In this document: in pieces, positions 34,780 to 43,393 of the stretch
Numbering within the stretch: the first letter of the stretch is position 1
Layout of the letters: each line of letters begins with the position of its first letter
Assembly (NCBI RefSeq): GCF_003598715.1
Contig: NZ_QZFU01000019.1
Coordinates: forward strand, 496,001 to 560,000
Direction of reading: 5' to 3'
Source of the DNA: Nocardia panacis
Lineage (GTDB): Bacteria; Actinomycetota; Actinomycetes; Mycobacteriales; Mycobacteriaceae
DNA length: 64,000 nucleotides
Notes under the pieces: model-generated
Seen by the model: the letters and a program-made list of their open reading frames with translations, nothing else
What the model was told of the DNA's origin: nothing
Database searches by the model: none
Made by a program: the position numbers and the translations under genes

Positions 34780-35928
34780 TCACAGCGACCTGGCGATCAG
34801 CTCTTTCTGAATCTCATTGGTTCCGCCATAGATGCGCTGCGCCCTGGCATCGGCGTAGAGCCGAGCGATCGGGTATTCGGTCATGTATCCGTAACCACCG
34901 TGCAATTGCAGACACCGGTCGATCACCTGACACTGCACATCGGTGAGCCACCACTTGCACATCGAGGAGGTCGTCAGATCCAACCCGGTCGACAGGTGCG
35001 TTTCCATGCAGTCGTTGAGGAACACCCGCGCGACCTTCGCCAGCGTCGCGCATTCGGCCAACTCGAAGCGAATGTGCTGCTTGTCGAGCAGGGGGCCACC
35101 GAACGCGTGCCGCTGCTTCACATACTCCGTGGTCACGGCCACCGCCAACTCCATGGCGTTCACGGCCGTGATGCCGATCATCAGGCGCTCCTGCGGAAGC
35201 TTGCCCATCATGATCGCGAAGCCCTTGCCCTCCTCGCCGAGCAGATTGTCGTGCGGCACAACGACATCGTCGAAGAACAGTTCGGTCGTATCCGCGCCGT
35301 GCTGGCCGATCTTGTCCAGGACCTTGCCCCGAGCGAAGCCCACCGCGTCTTTCGTCTCCACCACGATCAAGGAGATGCCCTTGGCGCCTTTCGACGGATC
35401 GGTGGAGCAGGCGACGAGCACCAGATCCGCGCTGCCGCCATTGGTGATGAAGATCTTGGTCCCATTGATCCGCCACCCGGCATCGGTCCGCACGGCGCTG
35501 GTGCGGATCGCCTTGAGATCCGAACCGGTCGACGGCTCGGTCATAGCCAGCGCGCCGATCAGTTCGCCGGTCGCCATCCGCGGCAGCCAGCGCAGACGCT
35601 GCTCCTCGGTGCCGTACGCGGCGAGATAGTCGGCGACGACGCCACTGTGGATCGTATTTCCCCAGGACCGATCGCCCAGGCGCGCGTACGCCTCTTGAAT
35701 CGTCGCCTGATGCAGGAAGTTTCCGTCACCGCCGCCGTACGCGGCCGGAACGCTCGCGCACAGCAAACCGAGTTCGCCGCATTTGCGCCAGAACGAACGG
35801 TCGACGTGCCGTTGGGTCTCCCACTTCGCCCGATTGGCCGGTACTTCGCGATCGAAGAAGCCGCAGGCCATCGCGAACAGGTCGGCCGCCTCCTCGGTCA
35901 TCCACGGCTGTGCCAGGGTGTCACTCAC
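34780..35928 (-). CDS. Acyl-CoA dehydrogenase
   Basis: The 382-residue flavoprotein has LAMTEPSTGSDLKAI, KIFITNGGSADLVLV and a C-terminal LHGGYGYMTEYPIARLYADAR. The usual catalytic YEGT is YGGTNEIQ, so the base is not at that position. The Glu in KLPQERLMIG lies where isovaleryl- and long-chain-type enzymes keep theirs. This suggests a branched or bulky acyl-CoA. It is co-transcribed with the thiolase 10 bp upstream. Confidence 0.9.
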   Translation of the reverse strand: MSDTLAQPWMTEEAADLFAMACGFFDREVPANRAKWETQRHVDRSFWRKCGELGLLCASVPAAYGGGDGNFLHQATIQEAYARLGDRSWGNTIHSGVVADYLAAYGTEEQRLRWLPRMATGELIGALAMTEPSTGSDLKAIRTSAVRTDAGWRINGTKIFITNGGSADLVLVACSTDPSKGAKGISLIVVETKDAVGFARGKVLDKIGQHGADTTELFFDDVVVPHDNLLGEEGKGFAIMMGKLPQERLMIGITAVNAMELAVAVTTEYVKQRHAFGGPLLDKQHIRFELAECATLAKVARVFLNDCMETHLSTGLDLTTSSMCKWWLTDVQCQVIDRCLQLHGGYGYMTEYPIARLYADARAQRIYGGTNEIQKELIARSL

Positions 35929-35938
35929 TTGATTTCTC

Positions 35939-37132
35939 CTACGCGAGACGTTCGATGACCGTCGCCGTGCCGAGCCCGCCCCCGCAGCACATGGTGATCA
36001 GTCCGTAGCGGCCACCCGATCGCTCGAGCTCGTACAGTGCCTTGGTGACCAGGATGGTTCCGGTCGCGCCGACCGGATGACCCAGCGCGATCGCGCCGCC
36101 GTTGATATTCACCCGAGACATATCGGCGTCGAATTCCGCCGCCCACGCGCCCACCACCGCGGCGAATGCCTCATTGATCTCCACGACGTCGATATCCGCC
36201 AGTGTCAGGCCGGTGCGGGCCAGTATTTTCGCGGTCGCCGGAATCGGACCGGTCAGCATCAGCACCGGGTCGGAACCGACCAGGACCGAGTCGACAATGC
36301 GCGCCCGCGCCGGTCGCCGCAGCCGATCCGCTCGCTCGCGACTCATCAGCAGGACCGCACTCGCCCCGTCGGAGACCTGCGAGGAGTTACCGGCGGTGTG
36401 CCGACTCGGCGGAACACGCGCGGGCTGCACGGTCCGCAGTCCCGCGAGCGTCTCGAGCGCGGTGGCGCGGATGCCCTCGTCGCGGGTCACCGTGCGGGTG
36501 CCCGCGATCGCGCCGTTCTCGTCGAGGAACGGGGCCTCGACGGGGATGATCTGGGTGCCGAAGCGGTCCTGCTCCCAGGCCAGGGCGGCGCGGTCCTGGG
36601 AGGTCTTCGCGAACCGATCCAACGCCTCGCGGCTCAGATTCCAGCGTTCGGCGATCCGGTCGGCCCCCTCGAACTGGATCGTCGGCTCATAGACCTCGGC
36701 GTAGCGGCCGCCGCGCGGGTTGCCGTAGGGGCCGTCGGGAGGCATGTTGCTACCCAACGGAATTCGGCTCATCACCTCGACGCCGCAGGCGATCGCGATA
36801 TCGGCGAGTCCGCCCGCGATCTGCGCGTGCGCCATGAGCATGGCCTCCTGCGCGGAACCGCATTGCGCGTTCACGGTCGCGGCGGGCACCTCCGAGGGCA
36901 GACCCGCGGCGAGCCAGGCGTTGCGCGTGACATTGGCGGCCTGCATCCCCAGTTGTAGGACGCATCCGCCGATGACGTGGTCGACCTCGGCGCCGGTGAG
37001 GTTGTTGCGATCGAGCAGGCCGGCGAGGATGTCACCGAGCAGTTCGTTCGAGTGTGTCTGCGCCAACCCGCCGTTGCGCTTGCCGATGGGCGATCGAACC
37101 GCGTCGACGATGACGACTTCTCGCATGGGCAT
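35939..37132 (-). CDS. Thiolase (acetyl-CoA C-acyltransferase)
   Basis: The 397-residue thiolase uses ATG 37132, chosen for GGAG 6 bp upstream; ATG 37126 and 37159 are alternatives. The motifs are the nucleophile in VNAQCGSAQEAMLMAH, NEAFAAVVGAWAAEF, the GHPVGATGTILV histidine and MCCGGGLGTATV. SPIGKRNGGLAQTHSNELL resembles steroid and terpenoid FadA thiolases. It is divergent from tetR, with two operator copies between them (37170-37190 and 37213-37233). Confidence 0.9.
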   Translation of the reverse strand: MPMREVVIVDAVRSPIGKRNGGLAQTHSNELLGDILAGLLDRNNLTGAEVDHVIGGCVLQLGMQAANVTRNAWLAAGLPSEVPAATVNAQCGSAQEAMLMAHAQIAGGLADIAIACGVEVMSRIPLGSNMPPDGPYGNPRGGRYAEVYEPTIQFEGADRIAERWNLSREALDRFAKTSQDRAALAWEQDRFGTQIIPVEAPFLDENGAIAGTRTVTRDEGIRATALETLAGLRTVQPARVPPSRHTAGNSSQVSDGASAVLLMSRERADRLRRPARARIVDSVLVGSDPVLMLTGPIPATAKILARTGLTLADIDVVEINEAFAAVVGAWAAEFDADMSRVNINGGAIALGHPVGATGTILVTKALYELERSGGRYGLITMCCGGGLGTATVIERLA

Positions 37133-37169
37133 CCATTTCTCCGAAGCGTGGTCCAGCACACACAGTGTT

Positions 37170-37190
37170 ACATACTACTGAGTAGGTTGT
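37170..37190. promoter_or_regulatory. TetR-type operator copy B
   Basis: The core CATACTACTGAGTAGGTTG lies 38 bp upstream of the thiolase start. Read on the opposite strand, the copy at 45686-45706 is identical over all 21 bp. Confidence 0.85.
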
Positions 37191-37212
37191 CACCCGGAGA
37201 CGGTCGGCTTCG

Positions 37213-37233
37213 ACATACGCCCGAGTAGTATGT
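37213..37233. promoter_or_regulatory. TetR-type operator copy B2 next to tetR start
   Basis: One half (GTAGTATGT) is perfect and the other (ACATACGCC) is degenerate. It ends 4 bp before the tetR GTG, so binding here would block transcription or translation of the regulator itself. Confidence 0.7.
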
Positions 37234-37237
37234 AGCC

Positions 37238-37888
37238 GTGACGAACGGCTTTGGCAATGGGCGGATCAGTGAACTCGATCCGAAGAAGCGGGCGAACGCC
37301 GGCGAGATCCTCGACGCCGCGGCGAAGGCATTCTCCGAGCGCGGCTACGCGGCGACCTCGATCGATGACGTCGCCGACGTGCTCGGATGCACGAAGGGCC
37401 GGATCTACCACTACTTCCGCACCAAGGGCGATCTGTTCATCGGCATCCACCACCAGGCCCTGGAATGGGCACTGGAGGCCATCGAACCCGCCGCCGATCG
37501 CACCGATCTCGGCCCGGCCGAGCAGCTGCGCGAGATGGTGCACCAGCACGCCATGCACCTGATGAATCGGGCCACCTACATGGGGCCGGCCCAGCATCAC
37601 ATCGAGATGGGCCTGGCCAGCGAAGGCCGCCACAAGGGCGACGCGATCGCGCGGATCTTCGAGATGCGGCGGCGATTCGAGGCACGCTACGTCGAGGTGA
37701 TGGCGGCGGGTATCGCGGCGGGGGTGTTCCGCGACGCGGATGTGAACCTGCTCGTCAAGGCCATCCTCGGCACGGTGAACTGGATGCACGTGTGGTTCCA
37801 GCCCGACACGCCGCAGGATTCACCCGCCGAGCGGCAGCGCATCGCGGCGGAGATCGCCGAGTACGCGGTGCGCGGCGTACTCGCCTGA
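37238..37888 (+). CDS. TetR-family repressor of the catabolic island
   Basis: The 216-residue protein has an N-terminal TetR helix-turn-helix (RANAGEILDAAAKAFSERGY, then ATSIDDVADVLGCTKGRIYHYF) and a ligand domain with MGPAQHHIEMGLA and GVFRDADVNLLVKAILGTVNW. The start is GTG 37238. It is divergent from the thiolase gene; two operator copies separate them and five more copies lie ahead of the other catabolic units. It is therefore the probable local regulator, released by an acyl-CoA or free acid intermediate, as for KstR2 or FadR-type TetR proteins. The ligand is not identified. Confidence 0.85.
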   Translation: MTNGFGNGRISELDPKKRANAGEILDAAAKAFSERGYAATSIDDVADVLGCTKGRIYHYFRTKGDLFIGIHHQALEWALEAIEPAADRTDLGPAEQLREMVHQHAMHLMNRATYMGPAQHHIEMGLASEGRHKGDAIARIFEMRRRFEARYVEVMAAGIAAGVFRDADVNLLVKAILGTVNWMHVWFQPDTPQDSPAERQRIAAEIAEYAVRGVLA

Positions 37889-37939
37889 GCTGTTCGATCG
37901 GCATCCCGCGCGGGTTGCCACATCATCGAGCGGTCCATT

Positions 37940-37960
37940 ACATTCTACCCAGTAGGTTGT
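37940..37960. promoter_or_regulatory. TetR-type operator copy C
   Basis: The core CATTCTACCCAGTAGGTTG lies 85 bp upstream of the first crotonase of the rightward operon, in the correct place to repress it. Confidence 0.75.
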
Positions 37961-38045
37961 TTCGGGTCCCGAGAAGCTCGCCGTCGTGTCGAGCGGACCA
38001 CAACCTCGCCGGCGTCTCGGCGGAACATCGCGGTAGGAGCAATAG

Positions 38046-38828
38046 ATGGCGGACCTGGAATACACGGTCGAGGACGGGATCGGCACGATCCTGCTGAATC
38101 GTCCACACATGAAGAACGCGTTCACCTTCGAGATGATCGATCAGTGGGCCGAGGCACTGCACTCGGCCCGCACCGACCCCGACGTGCGCGTAGTCGTTGT
38201 CACCGGCGCGGGCGACGCCTTCTGTTCCGGCGTCGACCTCGACGAGTTCAACGCGAAGATCACCCAGCCCTACGACCTCAAATCGCTGCTGCACGAACGC
38301 ATTCACCGCGTCGCCTACGCGCTGGAGGACCTGGACAAACCGATGATCGCGGCCGTCAACGGCACGGCGGTCGGCGCGGGCATGGATATGGCGCTGATGT
38401 GCGATATCCGGTTGGTGGCCGCCTCGGCGACCTGGTCGGAGGGATACATCCGAGTCGGACTCGTCCCCGGCGACGGCGGTTGCTACTACCTGCCGCGGCT
38501 GGTCGGCATGGCCAAGGCGCTCGAACTGCTGTGGACCGGTGATTTCCTCGACGCCGAGGAGGCGGCGCGGATCGGCATCGCCGACCATATCTACCCGGAT
38601 GCGGAATTCCGCGCCGCGTCAACGGAATTCGCGCGGCGCATCGCCGCACAACCACCCATCAATGTGCGGATGATCAAACGGGCGGCCTATCAATCCGCCC
38701 GCGCCGATGTGCGCACCGCGCTCGACCTGATCTCCTCGCATATGGGTGTCGTCTTCAGCACCCGCGACTCCGCCGAGGCGATGACCGCATTCCGCGAGCG
38801 CCGCCCACCGGTCTTCCAGGGCCGCTGA
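38046..38828 (+). CDS. Enoyl-CoA hydratase/isomerase (crotonase family)
   Basis: The 260-residue crotonase has the first oxyanion-hole region GAGDAFCSGVDLDEF and the second NGTAVGAGMDMALMCDIR. The active-site Glu positions are both acidic (WSEGYIRVGLVPGDGG, and the Glu of MAKALELLWTG). It should hydrate or isomerise an enoyl-CoA. GGTAGGAGC precedes the ATG. It is the first gene of the rightward operon, behind operator copy C. Confidence 0.85.
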   Translation: MADLEYTVEDGIGTILLNRPHMKNAFTFEMIDQWAEALHSARTDPDVRVVVVTGAGDAFCSGVDLDEFNAKITQPYDLKSLLHERIHRVAYALEDLDKPMIAAVNGTAVGAGMDMALMCDIRLVAASATWSEGYIRVGLVPGDGGCYYLPRLVGMAKALELLWTGDFLDAEEAARIGIADHIYPDAEFRAASTEFARRIAAQPPINVRMIKRAAYQSARADVRTALDLISSHMGVVFSTRDSAEAMTAFRERRPPVFQGR

Positions 38829-38843
38829 TCCGGAGGAAGTGAT

Positions 38844-39665
38844 ATGACAACAGCATCAATAGCGGCCGACCGAACCGAAATCCCGATACTCGTTTCGCGC
38901 GACGGCCCGATCGCGACACTCACCCTCAACCGACCCGATCGCAAGAACGCGCTCGATCCCGATGGTTGGACAGCACTGTATCAAGCCTTGGAAGACCTCG
39001 CAGGCGACGATGCCGTCCGGATCGTCACGGTGACCGGCGCCGGCGGCAACTTCTGCGCCGGAGCCGATCTGGGGAACCGGTCGCGCGAGGAACACCCCCT
39101 CGCGCGGATGCGCCGGATCGGCAAGGTCGCCCTCGCCGTGCACGAATTCCCGAAACCGGTCATCGCCCTCGTCGAGGGCGCGGCGGTCGGCGCGGGCATG
39201 AATCTGGCGCTGTCCTGCGATTTCGTCGTCGCGGCGGAATCCGCGCGCTTCAGCGAGATCTTCGCGCTGCGCGGTCTGTCGATGGACTTCGGCGGATCCT
39301 GGCTGCTGCCACGCCTGGTCGGCCTGCAGCAGGCCAAGCGCCTGACCATGCTCGCCGAAATGCTCAGCGCCGAGCAGGCGGCGGAATACGGGCTGGTTAC
39401 CTGGGTCCGGCCCGATACCGAAGTCGTGGACTTCACCGCGGAATTGGCTCGGCGGCTGGCCGCACTCCCGCCCGTCGCCCTCGCGCAGACGAAATCGCTG
39501 CTGCATCGCGGCGCCGATCAGACCCTGCACGAGGCACTGGAGAACGAGGCACGCGCGCAGGTGGTCAATCTGGCGACCGAGGATGTTCCCGCCGCCTACC
39601 GCGCCTTCCTCGACAAATCCGCACCGCCGGTCTACACCGGCCGGTGGGCGATAGGACGCGGGTGA
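38844..39665 (+). CDS. Crotonase-family protein with one catalytic Glu replaced
   Basis: The 273-residue protein has GAGGNFCAGADLGNRS and EGAAVGAGMNLALSCDF. FSEIFALRGLSMDFGGSWLLP keeps an acidic residue at the first site, but the second Glu is replaced (GLQQAKRLTML). Such members often act as isomerases or hydrolases rather than hydratases. Its ATG follows CCGGAGGAAG, 15 bp after the previous gene. Confidence 0.8.
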   Translation: MTTASIAADRTEIPILVSRDGPIATLTLNRPDRKNALDPDGWTALYQALEDLAGDDAVRIVTVTGAGGNFCAGADLGNRSREEHPLARMRRIGKVALAVHEFPKPVIALVEGAAVGAGMNLALSCDFVVAAESARFSEIFALRGLSMDFGGSWLLPRLVGLQQAKRLTMLAEMLSAEQAAEYGLVTWVRPDTEVVDFTAELARRLAALPPVALAQTKSLLHRGADQTLHEALENEARAQVVNLATEDVPAAYRAFLDKSAPPVYTGRWAIGRG

Positions 39666-39670
39666 GGCCA

Positions 39671-40810
39671 ATGGAACTGCTACTCGAACCCGTGACACTG
39701 CCGCGGGAACACGACGCGCTGCGGCGGCGGGTGCGCGAATTCCTGGCCGAGGAGATCTCGGCCGGTCGGATCACCCCGCACTGCGACCAATGGCTCGGCG
39801 GCTGGGACGCCGAATTCAGCCGCAGGCTCGGCGAACGAGGCTGGATCGGCATGGCCTTCCCCGCGCAGTACGGCGGTTCGGCCGCCGGTGCGCTGGCCCG
39901 CTTCGTGGTCACCGAGGAACTGCTGGCCGCGGGCGCGCCGGTGGCGGCGCACTGGATCGCCGACCGACAGTCCGGACCGGGACTGCTCAGATTCGGCACG
40001 GCCGAACAGAAAGCCGCCTTCCTCCCCCGAATCGCGCGCGGGGAATGCTTCTTCGCCGTCGGGATGAGCGAACCCGACACCGGCTCGGACCTGGCCTCGG
40101 TGCGCAGCCGCGCCGATCGGGTCGAGGGTGGTTGGCGGCTGCGCGGCACCAAGGTCTGGACCAGCGGCGCGCACCTGGCGCACGTACTGATCGTCCTGGC
40201 CCGCACCAAATCCGGGACCGAGGATCGACACGCCGGACTGACCCAGTTCATCATCGAACTGCCGCATCCGGACGTGCACATCAGGCCGATTCGACTGCTC
40301 ACCGGCGAACACCACTTCAACGAGGTGGTGCTGGACGACGTCTTCGTCCCCGACGCCATGGTCCTGGGCGCGCCCGGCTCCGGCTGGCAGCAGGTCACCA
40401 GCGAACTGGCTATGGAACGCAGCGGTCCGGAACGGATTCTGTCGACCTTTCCACTGTTGGCGGCCGCGGTGGACCAGCTCACCGCCCGCACCGACGCGAC
40501 CCGGTTCGGTGCGGTGGTCGCGCGCATCTGGGCCTTGCGTCAGATGTCGCTGGCGGTGGCCGGACAGCTCGAATCCGGTGCCGCGCCCGCCGTGGCGGCG
40601 GCCACGGTCAAGGATCTCGGCACCCGATTCGAGACCGTCGTCATCGACACGGTCCGGCTGCTCACCCAATTGGAGCCCGATCCGGGCTCGGATCAGGAGA
40701 TACCCCGCATGCTGGCCGAATCGATACTGCACAGCCCCGGCTTCACGCTGCGCGGCGGCACCAACGAGATCCTGCGCGGCGTCGTCGCCCGAGGGTTGGG
40801 GGTGCGATGA
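39671..40810 (+). CDS. Acyl-CoA dehydrogenase, putative subunit of a heteromeric enzyme
   Basis: The 379-residue protein has GMSEPDTGSDLASVRSRADR, KVWTSGAHLAHVLIVLART and a C-terminal LRGGTNEILRGVVARGLG, in which the usual catalytic Glu is Gly. The Glu of MERSGPERILSTF may serve instead. The next gene, a shorter dehydrogenase homologue, overlaps by 4 bp. Paired genes of this type in steroid degradation form alpha2beta2 dehydrogenases that use one active site per heterodimer. The substrate is probably a bulky or branched acyl-CoA. Confidence 0.85.
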   Translation: MELLLEPVTLPREHDALRRRVREFLAEEISAGRITPHCDQWLGGWDAEFSRRLGERGWIGMAFPAQYGGSAAGALARFVVTEELLAAGAPVAAHWIADRQSGPGLLRFGTAEQKAAFLPRIARGECFFAVGMSEPDTGSDLASVRSRADRVEGGWRLRGTKVWTSGAHLAHVLIVLARTKSGTEDRHAGLTQFIIELPHPDVHIRPIRLLTGEHHFNEVVLDDVFVPDAMVLGAPGSGWQQVTSELAMERSGPERILSTFPLLAAAVDQLTARTDATRFGAVVARIWALRQMSLAVAGQLESGAAPAVAAATVKDLGTRFETVVIDTVRLLTQLEPDPGSDQEIPRMLAESILHSPGFTLRGGTNEILRGVVARGLGVR

Positions 40811-41841
40811 ACGACATTGTCGCCGAACTTGTTTCGGCGGTCGCCGACGCGTGCGCCAAGCACGGCGACCCCGAGGCCGACGGGTGGGATGAGCGCCTCT
40901 GGGCGACACTGGCGCGGATCGGCGTCACCACGATCGGCGTCGCCGACGAATACGGCGGCGCCGGTGGCGATCTCGGCACCGCCGTGGCGGTGCTGCGGGC
41001 ACTTGGTCGACACTCGGCGAAGGTCCCGCTCGCCGAAACCGCGCTGCTGGCGGGATGGCTGCTCGCCGAATGCGGTGTCGCGCTGCCGCCGGGTTCGATG
41101 ACGGCCTGCCTCGCGGGTCCCGAATTGCGGTGCAGGCCAGGGGCCGACGGCCTGTCGGTCAGCGGAACGATGACCAGGGTGCCCTGGGCACGCTACGTCG
41201 ACCACCTCGTGGTGCTGACCCAGGAGCGCGTGATCGTGCTGCGGCGCACGGACTTCTCGACGCACCCTGGCGCCAATGTCGCGGGCGAACCCCGCGACAC
41301 CGTCACCGTCGGCACGATCATCCCCGCCGACCGGGTGCATTTCGCGGGTTCGCGGCTGTCGGCGTCGGCATTGCGCCAACGCGCCGCACTGGCCCGCGCC
41401 GCGCTCATCTCCGGCGCGGGTCGCCGCGCCCTGGATCTGAGCATCGGCTATGCGGGCGAGCGCGAGCAGTTCGGCAGACCGATCGCGAAATTCCAAGCCG
41501 TTCAACAGTATTTGGCCACCATGGCGGGCGAGGTACTGCTGTGCGAGGTGGCGGTCGACGCCGCGGCACAGGCACTGGACAGCGGGGCCGACGCGGCGGT
41601 CGCCGTGGCGGGCGCCAAGACGGTCGCGGGTCAGATGGCAGGCGTGGTGAGCGCGCTGGCGCATCAGATCCACGGCGCGATCGGCTACACCGAGGAACAT
41701 TCGCTGCGGCACAGCACCACTCGGCTGTGGGCCTGGCGCGACGAGGCGGGCAACGAGGACCTGTGGTCGGCCGACCTCGGTCGGCGCGCGCTGGCGGCGG
41801 GCAGCGCGGGCCTGTGGCCGCTGATCACCGGAAACCGATGA
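40807..41841 (+). CDS. Short acyl-CoA dehydrogenase homologue, partner of the preceding gene
   Basis: The 344-residue protein has the helical and beta domains (IGVADEYGGAGGDLGTAVAVLRALG) but a reduced middle domain, and no clear TEPxxGSD FAD motif. The C-terminal helices SIGYAGEREQFGRPIAKFQAVQ and QIHGAIGYTEEHSLRHSTTRLW are well kept. This matches the second, partly degenerate subunit of heteromeric FadE pairs. Its ATG overlaps the previous stop (ATGA), consistent with co-assembly. Confidence 0.85.
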   Translation: MNDIVAELVSAVADACAKHGDPEADGWDERLWATLARIGVTTIGVADEYGGAGGDLGTAVAVLRALGRHSAKVPLAETALLAGWLLAECGVALPPGSMTACLAGPELRCRPGADGLSVSGTMTRVPWARYVDHLVVLTQERVIVLRRTDFSTHPGANVAGEPRDTVTVGTIIPADRVHFAGSRLSASALRQRAALARAALISGAGRRALDLSIGYAGEREQFGRPIAKFQAVQQYLATMAGEVLLCEVAVDAAAQALDSGADAAVAVAGAKTVAGQMAGVVSALAHQIHGAIGYTEEHSLRHSTTRLWAWRDEAGNEDLWSADLGRRALAAGSAGLWPLITGNR

Positions 41842-41857
41842 ACGGCAACGGCTTTCG

Positions 41858-42358
41858 ATGACCATCCCCAGCTATCACCAGGTAGTCGCGCTGCCGCGCG
41901 AACAAGGTCCCCTCGTCGTGCCGGAGTCGTTCGAGGACGAGAACGGCCACATGAATGTCCGCCACTATTTCGATCTCTGCACCGCGGCCATCGGGGTGCT
42001 CTTCGAGCGGATCGGCGTCGACGACGAGTATCGAACCACCCGCAGGCAGGGGTTCTTCATCGCCGAGCACCATATTCGGTACTTCGCCGAAACCGCGGTG
42101 CGCGACCGGGTTTCGGTGCACTCGCTGGTCATCGAGCGGTCGACGAAGGTCGTGCACGCGATGGCGCTGCTGGTCAATGACACGACCGAACAGTTGGCCT
42201 GCACGCTGGAAATGGTCGCGATCAATGTCGATTTCGGCAACCGCCGCAGCACCGGGTTCGATGCCGATATCGCGGCGGCCATCGACGCCGAGCTCGACAG
42301 CGCCGCACGGGTTGCCTGCCCGGTGCCGTTATGTCACGGGATGGGAATCCGCGCCTGA
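41858..42358 (+). CDS. Hot-dog thioesterase (4HBT family)
   Basis: The 166-residue protein has the acyl-CoA thioesterase motif FEDENGHMNVRHYFDL (Asp/Asn and His) and IRYFAETAVRDRVSVHSLVIERSTKVVHA. It lies 16 bp after the dehydrogenase and ends the rightward operon. It may release a free acid from a pathway CoA ester or relieve CoA trapping. Close relatives include betainyl/carnitinyl-CoA thioesterases. Confidence 0.75.
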   Translation: MTIPSYHQVVALPREQGPLVVPESFEDENGHMNVRHYFDLCTAAIGVLFERIGVDDEYRTTRRQGFFIAEHHIRYFAETAVRDRVSVHSLVIERSTKVVHAMALLVNDTTEQLACTLEMVAINVDFGNRRSTGFDADIAAAIDAELDSAARVACPVPLCHGMGIRA

Positions 42359-42418
42359 GTTCGACACCGATGGCCCCGAAGGCTTTGCGCCGTCGAGGCC
42401 ATCGCGGTGGCGCTCACC

Positions 42419-43177
42419 TCATCCGCGCGGGCCGCCCGCGACGTAGAGCACCTGACCGGAGACGAATGCGGCGTCCTCGCTCGCGAAGAACGACACCGTG
42501 TTGGCGATATCCTCCGGCCGCCCCGGCCTGCCGAGCGGAATCCGGGTCAGCGCCCGCTGGACCTGCTCGTCGAACGAGATGCCGATGCGCTCGGCCGAGG
42601 CCCTGGTCATCTCGGTGACGACGAAGCCGGGCGCGACCGCGTTGGCGGTAATGCCGAACTTGCCCAATTCGATCGCGAGCGCCTTGGTGAAGCCTTGCAA
42701 GCCCGCCTTGACGGCGGAGTAGTTCACCTGTCCCCGCGCGCCGAGCGCGGAGGTGCTGGAGATATTGATGATTCGGCCCCAGCCCGCGTCGACCATGTGG
42801 CGCTGCGCGGCGCGGGTCATCAGGAATGAGCCGCGCAGATGCACCTCGATGACGCTGTCCCAGTCGTCGTCGGACATCTTGAACAGCAGATTGTCGCGGG
42901 TGATCCCGGCATTGTTGACCAGCACGCCCACGCCGCCCAGTTGCGCGGCGATCGTTTCGACCGCGGCGGCGGCCTGGTCGGGCTTGCTGATATCGGCGCC
43001 CACCGCCACGGCGCGGCCACCCATTTCCGAGATCGCCGCCACCGTGTCGGCGCATTTGTCGGCATGCAGATCCACGACCCCGACGGCGTAGCCGTCTTTC
43101 GCCAGGCGCAACGCGATCGCCGCGCCGATACCGCGGGCCGCGCCCGTCACAATGGCCGTTCGCTGAGTGGAACTCAT
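42419..43177 (-). CDS. Short-chain dehydrogenase/reductase (FabG-like)
   Basis: The 252-residue SDR starts at ATG 43177, behind AAAGGAA. The TGAARGIGAAIA nucleotide loop, NNAGITRDNLL, catalytic Ser (ISSTSALGARG) and YSAVK are all present. The AGGPRG-type end is normal for FabG-like 3-hydroxyacyl-CoA/ACP enzymes. It faces away from the crotonase gene at 43394, with two operator copies between. It is predicted to oxidise a 3-hydroxyacyl-CoA in the pathway. Confidence 0.9.
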   Translation of the reverse strand: MSSTQRTAIVTGAARGIGAAIALRLAKDGYAVGVVDLHADKCADTVAAISEMGGRAVAVGADISKPDQAAAAVETIAAQLGGVGVLVNNAGITRDNLLFKMSDDDWDSVIEVHLRGSFLMTRAAQRHMVDAGWGRIINISSTSALGARGQVNYSAVKAGLQGFTKALAIELGKFGITANAVAPGFVVTEMTRASAERIGISFDEQVQRALTRIPLGRPGRPEDIANTVSFFASEDAAFVSGQVLYVAGGPRG

Positions 43178-43230
43178 ACATTTCCTTTCGGTCGCGCCTG
43201 GGCGCGGTGCGGTCGAACTCCCCGACAAAA

Positions 43231-43251
43231 ACATACTACCGCGTAGGTTGC
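43231..43251. promoter_or_regulatory. TetR-type operator copy D
   Basis: The core CATACTACCGCGTAGGTTG lies 53 bp upstream of the SDR start, on the SDR side of the divergent intergenic region. Confidence 0.8.
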
Positions 43252-43285
43252 GTGGTCAAGGGCGACCGGCCGCCTTGACGGGTCT

Positions 43286-43306
43286 ATAACCTACGCAGTA
43301 GTTTGT
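43286..43306. promoter_or_regulatory. TetR-type operator copy E
   Basis: It is in inverted orientation relative to copy D, with core TAACCTACGCAGTAGTTTG, 87 bp upstream of the crotonase ATG at 43394. Each divergent gene thus has its own operator. Confidence 0.8.
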
Positions 43307-43393
43307 CTCTGTTCCCGATCACCTTCGCCGCTCGCGCGCCGCAATTTCCATCAATACGCGAAATCCGCCGATGCGCAGAATGGAAATTCCCCG

